From a bacterium (Candidatus Blackallbacteria) CG13_big_fil_rev_8_21_14_2_50_49_14 (GTDB taxonomy: Bacteria; Cyanobacteriota; Sericytochromatia; UBA7694): a stretch of 64,000 nucleotides of DNA. The notes beneath the pieces are model-generated. The model saw only the letters and a list, made by a program, of their open reading frames with translations. It did not search any database and had not been told where the DNA came from. Both the position numbers and the translations under genes were made by a program. This document shows, one piece after another, positions 23,790-33,201 of the stretch. Position 1 is the first letter of the stretch. Each line of letters starts with the position of its first letter. The stretch is from the NCBI GenBank assembly GCA_002783405.1, contig PFGG01000072.1:42376-106375 (forward strand), written 5' to 3'.

Positions 23790-26700
23790 ATGAAAATTCT
23801 CTGGGGCCCCGATTTCAGAGAGCCTTTGGATTTAAGCTTTTCTGAAGTACTCAAAGCCCAGGGTTCAAAATTTGACTACGATCCTGAGCATATACCACCA
23901 GGAGAGTTCCTACCGGCTTGGGAACGTCTGATTCATCGAGACCACTCTCCTCCCGACTGGTTTTTTGTTTTGAATCCTTTAAAGCGTTTGGCTCCGCCTC
24001 AAATCGGCAAGATCTCGCTGCCGGTTTTGGCAGTCTGTGATTTTTCAGGCCAGATGCATCCCCCATTTTTAGCAAAATGCCTCGCAGATTACGATGCCTT
24101 GCTTGCTGTAAACCCTCAGACCCAGGCCCAACTCAAAGCAGCGGGATTGAAGCCCTTAGATACGCTTTGGATGGGAATTTTACCCAGAATGCATAAGCCC
24201 CTGACCTCTCCTCAAGTCTTGTTTCCCTTGCTCTATTACGCTCAAAATGGGCATTCACCCCTGCTCTCTGAATTAGAAGCCTTGGATCTGCCCATAAAAC
24301 CCCACTATTTTATCGCAACACACCCCGCAATCCTGCCCTTTTACTTCAAACACAGTCGCTATGTCATCTTGGATGACCCCTTTTTGAATACGCGCCATCT
24401 TGAAGCGCTGGCCAGTGGTGCCATTCTGCTCTGCCCTGAAACAAATACTGAAATTCAAAATTTTCTGGTTCCAGACCAGGACTTTATCTGTTTTAATCCT
24501 CAAAATCTGAGCCAAAAGCTATTAAGGCTTGAAGAGAACCCAGAACTTCGCCTTCAATTGCAGACTCAGGCCCGTGAACGCCTAAAAGAATATGATTATT
24601 TTCTAATTTGGAATAAACTCAAAACTGAGCTCCATTCAATCCAACCTCAAAACAAGGTAGCTGAACGCTTCAATGCACTCGCTCAAAATTCGAATCAAGC
24701 GCTCATTTCAGAAATTTACTGCACCAGTCTGGCTGAGAACCCAATTGGACTCAATCTTATGCCTGAGCTCGTCAAAAAAGCCCCCACCCCAGTGCAAGAA
24801 GCTCTTTGCCATATTCTGATCAACACCTATATTCAAGTTGCGCTTCATCCCCTCAGCAGTGGAAATTCCAAAGTTTATTTTGAATTGGCTCAGAATTACC
24901 TTGCCAGCCTGCCTGAGAGCCCGCAAAAAAACAGGCAATTGCTTTATTTAGCTTGGAAACAGAACAATCCGGCTCAAACTTTAGAATGGCTCAAGAAATC
25001 AAGAGAACTGCCGCTTGAAGATGCTGAAGTATTGTCCCTGCCTTTGGCCCTTTTCAACGATTCTCTTTACAAGGAACTTCAAAACTGGTGGAGCCCCCAG
25101 CATGCTTTAGAACTTGTTTGCGCCCAGATAGAGCTCAGTTGTTTGGAAAGTCTGCAGGCTTGGGAAAGTTTACTTGAACGATCCGAATTTTGGATAGTGC
25201 GCGCTCCTTTGGCGCTTTTTCACCGGGCCAAAATGAATGCTCTCAGTGCCTTGAATCAAAACAATAAAGTTTTGGAAGCCTTTGAACAGGCACTTCAGGA
25301 CTGCCCGCTCGAAGTGGGTCTTTGGGTTCAATACGCTGCCTTTTTGGGCGCAAGCCACCCAGAACAGGCCTTCAAAATACTTTCACAGGGGCGTGAAATC
25401 AACCTCAGAATGCCCCTCTTTCTTGAAAATATTGAGGTATTTCATGCCCTCGAAAGAATGATCTGGAAAGCCCATCCGGCCCTCAAGCAGGAATCTTCAC
25501 GTTCTTATTACATCCTCTGGGAAGGGGCCGTTCAAGCCCATCACAGCCTGGCACGCATCAATCGCTATCTCATTTCTGAACTTGAAAAAAAGCCAGAATT
25601 ATACTTGACCCTTTTGCCGATTCATCCGCCTGAATTTTTTGAAGCCCATCCGCCTGGCGACCGCTCAAACCATCTCCAGGAACCGGATCTCGTCATCAGT
25701 CACCGCTGGCCCCCCCGTCTTCAAGCCCCGCAACAGGGCAAGTGGATCAATATTCTGCCTTGGGAGCACGGTGTTTTGCCCAGCGAATGGATTCACACCC
25801 TCAATACCCAAATGGATCAGGTATGGGTTCCCTCTCAATTCGTCGCCACAAGCTTTGTGCATTCTGGCGTCAATGCTGAACGTATCCGGGTGATACCCAA
25901 TGGCACCCAACCCGAAATCTATTGCCCCGAAGGCCCGATTTGGAAACTTGAAACAGAAAAAACACTGAAATTTTTATTCATCGGCGGCATGATCCCCCGC
26001 AAAGGAGTAGATATCCTGCTAAAAGCTTATGCCAAGGCCTTTTCACGCAAAGATGATGTGGCCTTGGTGATCAAAAGTTTTGGCGACCAGGGTGTTTACT
26101 CCTCAGGCTCAATGGCTGAAGAGCTGCGCTATTTTCAAGAAAACCCTGAAGCCCCCGAACTGATCTTCATCAATCGCTCTGATCTCAGCGAGGCTGAGCT
26201 GGCCTCGCTTTATCGTGCCTGCCAGGTCTATGTGCACCCCTATCGAGGCGAAGGTTTTGGCTTGCCCATTCTTGAAGCCATGGCCTGTGGCTTGCCTGTA
26301 GTGGTTCCAGAAAGTGGCCCAGCACCTGAATTCAGCACTTCAGACTCGGCCTGGTATCTGCCCACCTGGGTGAGTTTTGAACAGGCCAAAAATATTGGCA
26401 ATCTGGGTGCAACTCCCTTTTTGCCCTATTATCAGGAGGTCGATGGGGATGCGCTTGCCGACTGTCTGCGCAGTATTGCCCAATCCCCAGAACTGATTCC
26501 CAGCAAAGCAAAAGCCGCAGAGCGGGAAGCGAAAAACTTCTCATGGCAGACCATGGCAAGCAATACTTGGCAAGCAATTCAAGCTTGCTCAGACAAAAAG
26601 ACTCCCTTGAGATTTCAAGTGCCACAGGCCTTAAATCAATGGCACCAGGCCCTGCAAAGCAATGATTGGCCCGAACCTGAAAGTTTAGCTCTGCCTTCGC

Positions 26701-27767
26701 CGCTTGAAAATTTTCTGCCCTATCTTCAGCACTTCTTGCGAAAGGCTCTGAATAGCCAGAACACAAACTATTTTAAACGCAGTCTTCGTCAGGCCCTGAA
26801 AGCGGGCCTGGGATTAAATGACTATCTTCGGCTTGAACTACCTACCCTGAAGGATTTGAGCCCCTTGCGCATTCACTGGCCCGAAAGCATCTTTGAACCC
26901 GCACTCTGCTTTCAGCAGCACCCCCTTTTTCAACCAGTTCAAACACCGGGAAAGGCAAATCTGATCATCACCCAAAATCCCAGTATATTTAGTCAAGAGA
27001 CGATTTTTTGGGCTGAGCAGGGCACTGAAGCATTGCCCTCCCCCGATCAAGTGGCAGCCGTCTGGTACGGGCACCCGCTCCAAAAATCCGAACTTAAAAG
27101 TCTGGGTTGGTCTGAAGAAAATATCCACTTTTTGCCTCCAGGCCTGGATTTTGAGTTTTTTCATCCCCAGAACAGTCCACATCAACTTGAAGAATCTTTG
27201 GGAAGGTTTTGCTTTATGGCCTTCCCTGATTTCCAGAAAGATCAGAGCTGGAAACAACTCATAAAAGCCTATTGTGAAGCCTTTCAAGAAGATTCCCCAG
27301 TCAATCTCGTGATGAAGCCCTTGGGCATCAGTTTTGACGCTGCGATTGAAGAAGTGACCGATTGGTTGCAGACAGAAAACCTGGATCCAGAAACCATTCC
27401 CTCTTTGACCTTTATTCAAGAAGACCTCACCCGCCAAAATCTTCAAGGCCTGTTTACCGCCAGCCAGGTGTTTATTGAACTACAGGCAGGAAACAGCTTG
27501 TGGGCCCTGGCGGCTCAAGCCAGCGGTTGCAGAGTCTTTTCAAAGGGGCAGGCCCCCCATTTGGAAGCGCCCTTTGCAGAAGTCCTGGCAGAGCACAGCG
27601 TTTCTGGCCTGGCCTGGAGAATGAAAAAAGCTGTAGAGGTCCACAAAGATTTCAATGGTTTTGCGATTCGAGAATATTTGGAGCAGAGCTACAGTCACAC
27701 CCTCTGGAAAAGAAAGCTGGATCAGCTTTTGGGCCAAATCCTGTTGAAAAGGCAGTGGGGTCTTTAG
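23790..27767 (+). CDS. Very large protein with three glycosyltransferase-like modules
   Basis: A 1325-residue protein. Module 1 (about 1-280) resembles the short GT4-like fold seen with capsule enzymes (DPFLNTRHLEALASGAILL). Residues about 290-600 are helical TPR-like repeats. Module 2 (about 620-950) is a standard GT4 domain: FLFIGGMIPRKGVDILLKA, YVHPYRGEGFGLPILEAM with the EX7E motif, and VVVPESGPAPE. Module 3 (about 985-1325) is a divergent GT4-like domain (FLPPGLDFEFFHP) without a clear EX7E and may be non-catalytic. It probably builds a repeated polysaccharide from the UDP-sugar made by its upstream neighbour. No membrane segments seen. Confidence 0.87.
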   Translation: MKILWGPDFREPLDLSFSEVLKAQGSKFDYDPEHIPPGEFLPAWERLIHRDHSPPDWFFVLNPLKRLAPPQIGKISLPVLAVCDFSGQMHPPFLAKCLADYDALLAVNPQTQAQLKAAGLKPLDTLWMGILPRMHKPLTSPQVLFPLLYYAQNGHSPLLSELEALDLPIKPHYFIATHPAILPFYFKHSRYVILDDPFLNTRHLEALASGAILLCPETNTEIQNFLVPDQDFICFNPQNLSQKLLRLEENPELRLQLQTQARERLKEYDYFLIWNKLKTELHSIQPQNKVAERFNALAQNSNQALISEIYCTSLAENPIGLNLMPELVKKAPTPVQEALCHILINTYIQVALHPLSSGNSKVYFELAQNYLASLPESPQKNRQLLYLAWKQNNPAQTLEWLKKSRELPLEDAEVLSLPLALFNDSLYKELQNWWSPQHALELVCAQIELSCLESLQAWESLLERSEFWIVRAPLALFHRAKMNALSALNQNNKVLEAFEQALQDCPLEVGLWVQYAAFLGASHPEQAFKILSQGREINLRMPLFLENIEVFHALERMIWKAHPALKQESSRSYYILWEGAVQAHHSLARINRYLISELEKKPELYLTLLPIHPPEFFEAHPPGDRSNHLQEPDLVISHRWPPRLQAPQQGKWINILPWEHGVLPSEWIHTLNTQMDQVWVPSQFVATSFVHSGVNAERIRVIPNGTQPEIYCPEGPIWKLETEKTLKFLFIGGMIPRKGVDILLKAYAKAFSRKDDVALVIKSFGDQGVYSSGSMAEELRYFQENPEAPELIFINRSDLSEAELASLYRACQVYVHPYRGEGFGLPILEAMACGLPVVVPESGPAPEFSTSDSAWYLPTWVSFEQAKNIGNLGATPFLPYYQEVDGDALADCLRSIAQSPELIPSKAKAAEREAKNFSWQTMASNTWQAIQACSDKKTPLRFQVPQALNQWHQALQSNDWPEPESLALPSPLENFLPYLQHFLRKALNSQNTNYFKRSLRQALKAGLGLNDYLRLELPTLKDLSPLRIHWPESIFEPALCFQQHPLFQPVQTPGKANLIITQNPSIFSQETIFWAEQGTEALPSPDQVAAVWYGHPLQKSELKSLGWSEENIHFLPPGLDFEFFHPQNSPHQLEESLGRFCFMAFPDFQKDQSWKQLIKAYCEAFQEDSPVNLVMKPLGISFDAAIEEVTDWLQTENLDPETIPSLTFIQEDLTRQNLQGLFTASQVFIELQAGNSLWALAAQASGCRVFSKGQAPHLEAPFAEVLAEHSVSGLAWRMKKAVEVHKDFNGFAIREYLEQSYSHTLWKRKLDQLLGQILLKRQWGL

Positions 27768-27778
27768 CAAAAGGGACG

Positions 27779-28234
27779 TTAAATATAGACCTGCCAGTGC
27801 AAGCCCATCATCCCTTCAGAATCACAGATCGCCTCAAACTTAATCGCTTCATGGGCAAAACGCAAAACCAAAGATTGGTTCTTTAAAAGATAAACACTGT
27901 TGAGTGGTTGACGCAATAAATCTTCAAGTTCAGATTCTTCGAGTGCATCAAAGCCCAAAATACTCTCGCGTGGATCAGCTGATTCTGAAATCAACAGATT
28001 CACACCAATATTCAGAGCGGCTTCAATCGCACCCGACTTTTTAATGGGTTTAGAATGAATCCCCAATAAAAGTTGGCTGTCGGTACGATCCAGCATACGC
28101 ATGCGTACTGTAAATTTGTCTGAAAAGAAACGGGGGTCTGGGGTTTGCTCAAATTTAAAGCCCGTCGCAATTTTGCCTACCAGGGGAGAGAGCAGTTCAT
28201 GATGCAGCGGCGTTAAAAAATTAGGATGGGCCAT
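27779..28234 (-). CDS. Hypothetical protein (151 aa)
   Basis: No family recognised. Mixed alpha/beta, no signal peptide or membrane segment, with KFTVRMRMLDRTDSQLLLG and LNSVYLLKNQSLVLRF as the most ordered parts. It resembles a small globular cytoplasmic domain. Its stop lies 11 bases from the convergent glycosyltransferase stop with no terminator between. It is divergent from the YkgJ-type gene, sharing about 115 bases of promoter region. Confidence 0.65.
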   Translation of the reverse strand: MAHPNFLTPLHHELLSPLVGKIATGFKFEQTPDPRFFSDKFTVRMRMLDRTDSQLLLGIHSKPIKKSGAIEAALNIGVNLLISESADPRESILGFDALEESELEDLLRQPLNSVYLLKNQSLVLRFAHEAIKFEAICDSEGMMGLHWQVYI

Positions 28235-28350
28235 TGCGCTGAGTATTGGATTCCTTTCAGTTCCTGAATACTGTCATTGTAGTACATCTGAATTCTTTGA
28301 GCCAAGCTCAAGGCTTGAGGAGATCCTGTTTTTCAGTTACTATAGGGGTT

Positions 28351-28905
28351 ATGCGCTGGTTCAACCCCTTTCCCCCTCCCCTGCTTTTTGCCTGTAATCA
28401 ATGTGGAGACTGTTGTCGTGAAATGGAAGTTCCGCTCAACCACAGAGATATCGCGCGTTTAATCGCCCATTTTCCCGAAGCCGAGCTCACTGAACTGGTC
28501 AGAATGGTACCAGCTGACAGCTCAGATCCAGACGCCTTAAAACTTGAAAACAGTTGGCGGGTACTCAGCTTGCCAAATCAGGGGCCTGAAAAAGGCTGTA
28601 AATTTTTAAACGAAAATCAGTGCAGTATTTATCGTTCAAGACCCACAGCCTGTCAAAACTTTCCTTTAAAATTCAACAAAAAAAAGCAACTCGAAATAGC
28701 CCCTGAACACTTCCTGCTCTATGAATTGGCCTGTGATAAAGCGCCGATGCCGCGAAGCTCAAGAGCAATTCAAGCCTTGGAACAAAATGAACGCGAATTC
28801 AAGGAATACCGCCGCCTGGTTAAAGCTTGGAATCTCCGGGTAGGGGATCAAGTTGAAAAACAAACCCTAACAGAACTTTGGCAGTATTTAAAAAATTATT
28901 CTTGA
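28351..28905 (+). CDS. YkgJ-type zinc/iron-chelating cluster protein
   Basis: About 184 residues, with the CxxCxxCC cluster (CNQCGDCC) near the N-terminus and the second Cys set in KGCKFLNENQCSIY and RPTACQNFP. This is the pattern of the YkgJ/UPF0153 family, thought to bind zinc or an iron-sulfur cluster. The open frame begins 35 codons earlier, but the conserved part and an AGGGG just upstream favour this ATG. The 3' end overlaps the convergent lipoprotein gene by 10 bases. Function unknown. Confidence 0.85.
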   Translation: MRWFNPFPPPLLFACNQCGDCCREMEVPLNHRDIARLIAHFPEAELTELVRMVPADSSDPDALKLENSWRVLSLPNQGPEKGCKFLNENQCSIYRSRPTACQNFPLKFNKKKQLEIAPEHFLLYELACDKAPMPRSSRAIQALEQNEREFKEYRRLVKAWNLRVGDQVEKQTLTELWQYLKNYS

Positions 28906-29321
28906 GGGCTCGACGGGGCTTTGCTGATCACCACCAGAAAACTTCGCCGGGTTGAAGATTCAGGGCTGACACCATTGCGGGGGGCCAATTTGAAAACCAA
29001 TTCAGCCTGGCCAATTTTAAGCGCTTTAAACACAAAGATTTGATCGGGTTCATAACCAGGCGGGGGATTCTTGGGATAAATCGATTGCCCAGACGTTTCT
29101 TTGACAAAACTGAAAAACGCATTGTCTGGGGTTTCCCGTTCCCAACGGTACAAACTGTTCGCCCCAGAGGCTGGCATGACCAATTGGAACTCCTGCTCCA
29201 GCTCGGCATAAATTTGACTTTTATCGGGGGTCACAGGCTCTGCCAGCAGTAAAGTTGGATTGGGTTGGCGACAGGCTGGAAGGCTGAAAGCCAAGACCAG
29301 CAGAAATAAAAATCGTTTCAT
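28896..29321 (-). CDS. Small lipoprotein, chagasin (I42)-like
   Basis: A 141-residue lipoprotein (lipobox LPAC, Cys17). The mature part has a Y-x-WE strand and a later pattern PDQIFVFKALKIGQAELVFKL plus APRNG, reminiscent of the I42 (chagasin) cysteine-protease inhibitor fold, where F-x-F-x-A-x-x-x-G and an R-P-x loop occur. The NPTTG loop is not preserved, so inhibition is unproven. Its start overlaps the flavin reductase-like gene stop as ATGA, so they are co-translated. Confidence 0.65.
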   Translation of the reverse strand: MKRFLFLLVLAFSLPACRQPNPTLLLAEPVTPDKSQIYAELEQEFQLVMPASGANSLYRWERETPDNAFFSFVKETSGQSIYPKNPPPGYEPDQIFVFKALKIGQAELVFKLAPRNGVSPESSTRRSFLVVISKAPSSPQE

Positions 29322-29941
29322 GCCCGGTCAGGTCGGGGATAGGCAAAGGTTTCAGAAGTCCGGCACCAATCCTCGCCGCCCATACGACCCACCGCTTTCA
29401 ACAAAGCCGGGTCGATCGCACCGGCCTGGTTGAGAACCCTTTCATCAATCTCGATGCAGAGAATTTTACCCACCACCAGATTGCCAGCCCCTCCTTCTTC
29501 CCCATAGGAGCGAATCTCAACCAATTCACACTCCATATTCACAGGAGATTCTTTGACTCTGTTGCCTTTGATCAGCTGCGCCGGCACGGGGGTTAAACCT
29601 GCATATTGAAATTCACTTTCACCATAGGGCAAGGGTGCAGAAGCCTGATTGACCCGCTCAGCAATGGCTTCTGTCACGGTTGCGACCACAAACTGGGGGT
29701 GAATTTCAAGATTGCGCAAGGTATCTTTTTTTTGACCTGTGCGCCCGGCCAATTGAGGTGAAAAGGCCAAATAGGGAGGGTTACATGAAATCAGAGTATA
29801 AAATGAAAAGGGGGCGAGATTGGACTCTCCTTCGCTGTTAAGCGTGGAAACCAAGGCGATCGGTCGCGGCTGAATGATTTCTGTCAGGCGACGATAAATT
29901 TCCTGCCAGGTTTTTTCAGAAGTCAATAAGGTCAAACTCAT
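29318..29941 (-). CDS. Flavin reductase-like FMN-binding protein
   Basis: A 207-residue split-barrel flavin reductase-like protein (DIM6/NTAB type): IIQPRPIALVSTLNSEG, NLAPFSFYTLISCNPP, KDTLRNLEIHPQFVV and a late LLKAVGRMGG. Such proteins bind FMN and reduce flavins for a partner oxygenase, or act alone. No oxygenase gene is adjacent. Operon with the downstream I42-like lipoprotein. Confidence 0.88.
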   Translation of the reverse strand: MSLTLLTSEKTWQEIYRRLTEIIQPRPIALVSTLNSEGESNLAPFSFYTLISCNPPYLAFSPQLAGRTGQKKDTLRNLEIHPQFVVATVTEAIAERVNQASAPLPYGESEFQYAGLTPVPAQLIKGNRVKESPVNMECELVEIRSYGEEGGAGNLVVGKILCIEIDERVLNQAGAIDPALLKAVGRMGGEDWCRTSETFAYPRPDRA

Positions 29942-30069
29942 GCTTTACTCCAACTGTACTGATCATCATCTTCAATGTTTGTAGCCAGGGAAGGGGGTGA
30001 CAGAGGCTTGAAGACGGTGAACCATTGCGTTTCCCTTTTCAATCCTCAAGGGAATTTTAGCACAGAGCA

Positions 30070-30097
30070 GGGACTGGGATTTGCAAGCCCCAGCCCC
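30070..30097 (-). other. G/C-rich hairpin downstream of the kinase gene
   Basis: GGGACTGGG pairs with CCCCAGCCCC (G-U pairs allowed) around a TTTGCAAG centre, just past the kinase stop on the minus strand. There is no following T-run, so it may protect the 3' end or be a weak terminator. No gene is seen in the surrounding 29942-30113. Confidence 0.35.
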
Positions 30098-30113
30098 AGA
30101 AGGCCCTTAAAAC

Positions 30114-32486
30114 TCAGCTGCTGATTTGGGAATAAATAGCCTCAAGCCCTGGTTGAAATTGGGCTTTCCAGACCTCAATTTTCTGAGCATAGTCAGCCAG
30201 TTCGTTGGCATAGGCATCTCTGTATCTTTGATGCAGCATAAAATCAGCACCCGGTCGCTCAGGTTTTTCTGGCAAGGGATGCTCCTTCAAATAGTTCAAG
30301 CCTGTTTCCAAGAGCGGAGAGGACAATCTTGGATCCTGAAATAGACTACTTTGCAGCGCTGCTTCAAAGCTGATCCGATCTTCTGCCTTGGGAGCCATCA
30401 GACTGTTGGCCAGACGGGTAAAAGGGTCTTCGCCCTGTTGAGAGGCTCCAGCATCTAAAAATTGTTGCTCAGAGTCGCCAAACGCTTTGATATTTCTCTC
30501 AATTTTAGACATAAATTTCTCATCATACATCGCATGGGTGTCTGGAGAGCCAATCAGAAGTTCATAGGCCAAAACACCAACTCCCCATTGATCGCCTCGG
30601 GTAGTCATGCTTTGCTCGCCCAAACCTTCGAGAGCATACTTCTGAAACAATTGCTGATACGCATCTGGATCTATTCGGTATTTGGCCTTTTCAGCCAGGT
30701 TCATATCTGCAGGAAAGTCATCGCTTTCAAGCAAACCATGTTCTTCGCGAATATAATCTTGGATCTCTTTTTTTGCAAGAGTAACCAGGCGTTTTTCATC
30801 GTGTAAACGTTCTGGCGATTTGTAAATCGGGTTATCAGCTGTTTCAGAAAGCGCTGAGAGCGTTTTTTCTGTTCCCATACCCGCCAGGCCGAAATCTGTC
30901 ATTTTCACCTTCAAATCGCTGCCCATTAAAAAGTTATCCACTTTGATATCAAAATGGTACCCCCCTTGCTGTTCCATATGTTGGGCCCCCTCCAGAACAC
31001 CTTTTAAGGTTGAAATCGCAATTAACTGCTTGAATTCATAGGGAATCACCCCTGCCTCCAATGCCTCGGTTAATTTTTGATTCAAATTCCGAAGGCTTCC
31101 CCCAGAAGCAAACTCCTGAACGGTGAGCAGCCGATCATCGGAGGTCTTGAGCATCCCTTTCAGACCAATGATATTATCGTGTCCGGTTTGGCCTGAAATT
31201 TCAAGATGGGCCTTATTTTCAGCCAGCTCACTCTGACGTAAGAACTTGGGATCTTGCCCCTCAACAGCTTTCGAAATTTTGACGGCCACAAAACCTGTGC
31301 CTCCTTCTTCCTGGTAGCGGAAAACGTCAGCAAACCCACCTTCAGCTAAAAATTTTGGCTGAACATATTTTCTGCCATTGAGTTCAAAGCTCACGGGCAC
31401 CCTGTTTTCATTCAAAACAAGGGTTTCCTCGCTGGTAAACCCTTCCATACTCTTCTGCACACCTGCATAGAGCGTATCTAAAACCAAAGCATTTGAAACC
31501 CCAATTTGATCCCCTACCAATTGATGAAACTGAGTGCGATTCAAAACTGAGAAGTTCAAGCGCATGTCTGGATCTGAAAGCAATTTTTGGGACAGTTCCT
31601 GCTGCATGGCGCGCAAAGGTTCTCCCACTTGCCCCACAACCGCTGATGGGGAAGCAGACGCAAACCCTTCTTGCAGACCGGCCACGATGGCAGCAATAAA
31701 TTGTTCTTTCTTTTCAGAAAGCTGAGAGAGCTTGGTGGAGTCATAATCCTTGAGAGCGCCCACCATTTCACGCACTGCATGTTTCAATTCGTCCTGGGAG
31801 AGGTTTTTTAAGCAGAGGGTGAGATCATGGTTCGCCCCTAAGCCTTCAATCCAATCTTTTGCCTGATTTTGAGTTTGTTTTACTACCTTTTGAATCTGGG
31901 TTTTGCGTTCATGCGCTAAAATTGAGCGATCTGCTTTGTCTAAATTCTTCAAGGCCTGTTTGAACTCGGTTTGCAAGGCCTGATCCACCTGTCCTTCGCG
32001 GTTTGCCCCCTGGAGTTGAGCAGAGAATATTTTCAACTGGCTCACCATAGACTCGGTTTTAAAGAGTCCAAAATCCAGCCGTTCTTGAAATTGCTGAACC
32101 TGGGGTACGGGATCTGTTTCGCGATGGGTCAGGTGAGTCGCGTCATGTTGGTGGGCCAGATACTCGGCCTGCGCAGATTCCAAGCCTGTTTTTTCAAGGG
32201 TCGTTACATGTTTGAGAGCAGATTTTGCCTGTTCCAGAATTTGATTGGGAACAGGCAAATCTTCACTGGCTTCCTGCAAGGCTTCGGAACTGGTATCCAA
32301 AATAAGCCGTGATAAACTTTCCTGATCTTCGCTGGAGGGTATCCGATCAGTGCTTGAAACTGATTTTTTAAAGGCCTCTGGATTTGAAATGGGTTTTGTT
32401 GAATCAGGTGGGGGGGGGCTTTGTAATTTTTCAGTCTTTTGCGTATCGAGCGCAGGAAGCGGATTTTTTGAAGGATTGATTTGCAT
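30114..32486 (-). CDS. Large Ser/Thr protein kinase-like protein
   Basis: A 790-residue protein. The first 40 residues are Pro/Ser/Lys-rich with no signal peptide, and residues 50-360 are helical with long coiled-coil stretches. The kinase domain (about 368-725) retains the nucleotide Lys (VAVKI, K403), catalytic Asp (HFDIKVDN, D513) and magnesium Asp (DFG, 531-533). It also has a YKSPE activation-segment end and GDQWGVGVLAYELL. The glycine loop is altered (AEGGFADVF), but the enzyme is probably active. It lacks the membrane span and PASTA repeats of typical bacterial Hanks kinases; the large helical N-terminus recalls secreted effector kinases. Target unknown. Confidence 0.85.
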   Translation of the reverse strand: MQINPSKNPLPALDTQKTEKLQSPPPPDSTKPISNPEAFKKSVSSTDRIPSSEDQESLSRLILDTSSEALQEASEDLPVPNQILEQAKSALKHVTTLEKTGLESAQAEYLAHQHDATHLTHRETDPVPQVQQFQERLDFGLFKTESMVSQLKIFSAQLQGANREGQVDQALQTEFKQALKNLDKADRSILAHERKTQIQKVVKQTQNQAKDWIEGLGANHDLTLCLKNLSQDELKHAVREMVGALKDYDSTKLSQLSEKKEQFIAAIVAGLQEGFASASPSAVVGQVGEPLRAMQQELSQKLLSDPDMRLNFSVLNRTQFHQLVGDQIGVSNALVLDTLYAGVQKSMEGFTSEETLVLNENRVPVSFELNGRKYVQPKFLAEGGFADVFRYQEEGGTGFVAVKISKAVEGQDPKFLRQSELAENKAHLEISGQTGHDNIIGLKGMLKTSDDRLLTVQEFASGGSLRNLNQKLTEALEAGVIPYEFKQLIAISTLKGVLEGAQHMEQQGGYHFDIKVDNFLMGSDLKVKMTDFGLAGMGTEKTLSALSETADNPIYKSPERLHDEKRLVTLAKKEIQDYIREEHGLLESDDFPADMNLAEKAKYRIDPDAYQQLFQKYALEGLGEQSMTTRGDQWGVGVLAYELLIGSPDTHAMYDEKFMSKIERNIKAFGDSEQQFLDAGASQQGEDPFTRLANSLMAPKAEDRISFEAALQSSLFQDPRLSSPLLETGLNYLKEHPLPEKPERPGADFMLHQRYRDAYANELADYAQKIEVWKAQFQPGLEAIYSQISS

Positions 32487-32575
32487 AAAATATAAACAGC
32501 CTTATCAATTTTGTATTTAACTCATATGAAAAATAATAACATTTTCTGTCAATAAGTCAAGTGAGTACAAGATTC

Positions 32576-32848
32576 CTATAATTTTTTTCTCAAATTGAGA
32601 GATATGTACTGAGGCTGATATTGAAAAAAAGAAAGCATTTCCCTCCAAAATATGTTTTTATTTTCATTCAATTCAATTTCGCTCACACCCTCTGAACTTT
32701 TTTCCAACATGCCTTTGAGTAAATTTAAATCGTGCAACATATGTTGGCGGGTATTCTGTTCAGCAAGATTGTGCATCAAGCCATAAATAAAAACAGAAAC
32801 AGGAGTCACTGTAAAAAACAACTGAGGCTGCAAACTGCGCAGCTTCAT
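32576..32848 (-). pseudogene. Remnant of a sensor histidine kinase
   Basis: A 90-codon frame that starts like a membrane sensor kinase (MKLRSLQPQLFFTVTPVSVF with one hydrophobic span), then continues with a short helical part and stops; dimerisation and ATPase domains are missing. Its ATG overlaps the stop of the response-regulator remnant as ATGA, the usual regulator-kinase operon layout. I read it as the truncated second gene of a decayed two-component system. It could conceivably still be expressed as a small membrane protein. Confidence 0.6.
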
Positions 32849-33157
32849 TCAGGCCCAGGCCCCAAGAAAAAACCTCGTCCGCGAATGGTTTGCAATAAAG
32901 GAGTGGAAAATGGACTGTCTAATTTCTGCCTGAGATTGCGGATATGCACATCGATCAAATTACTATCCATTGAAAAATCAGGTAAATATTCAGAAATTTC
33001 CAAACGGCTGACGACCCGGATTCTAGATCGGTTCCTGGGCCATCACCAGTCCCTATTCACCCTGGTTTGCGATATCCAGGCTGAACCCCGCTTCCTCAAG
33101 TCCCCAGGCCAAGTTTTCTGCCAGCTCCTGCTGGTCTTCAACCAGCAGCAAATGCAT
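32845..33157 (-). pseudogene. Decayed OmpR-type response regulator
   Basis: The minus strand begins with a receiver-domain start, MHLLLVEDQQELAENLAWGL, then EEAGFSLDIANQGE followed by an in-frame stop and another a few codons later. The phosphorylation-site half and most of the linker are deleted. In a different frame the 3' part encodes the end of an OmpR/PhoB DNA-binding domain: RVVSRLEISEYL, then NLIDVHIRNLRQKLD and TIRGRGFFLG. Stop codons, an internal deletion and a frame change make this a clear pseudogene. Confidence 0.85.
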
Positions 33158-33201
33158 TTAAATCACGCAAATAAAATTGATTTGGACGATGGGTCTGGTG
33201 C

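Noticed and set aside
26838..27446. 202-codon antisense frame inside the large glycosyltransferase
   Set aside because: Shadow of a well-supported coding frame; no ribosome site or domain.
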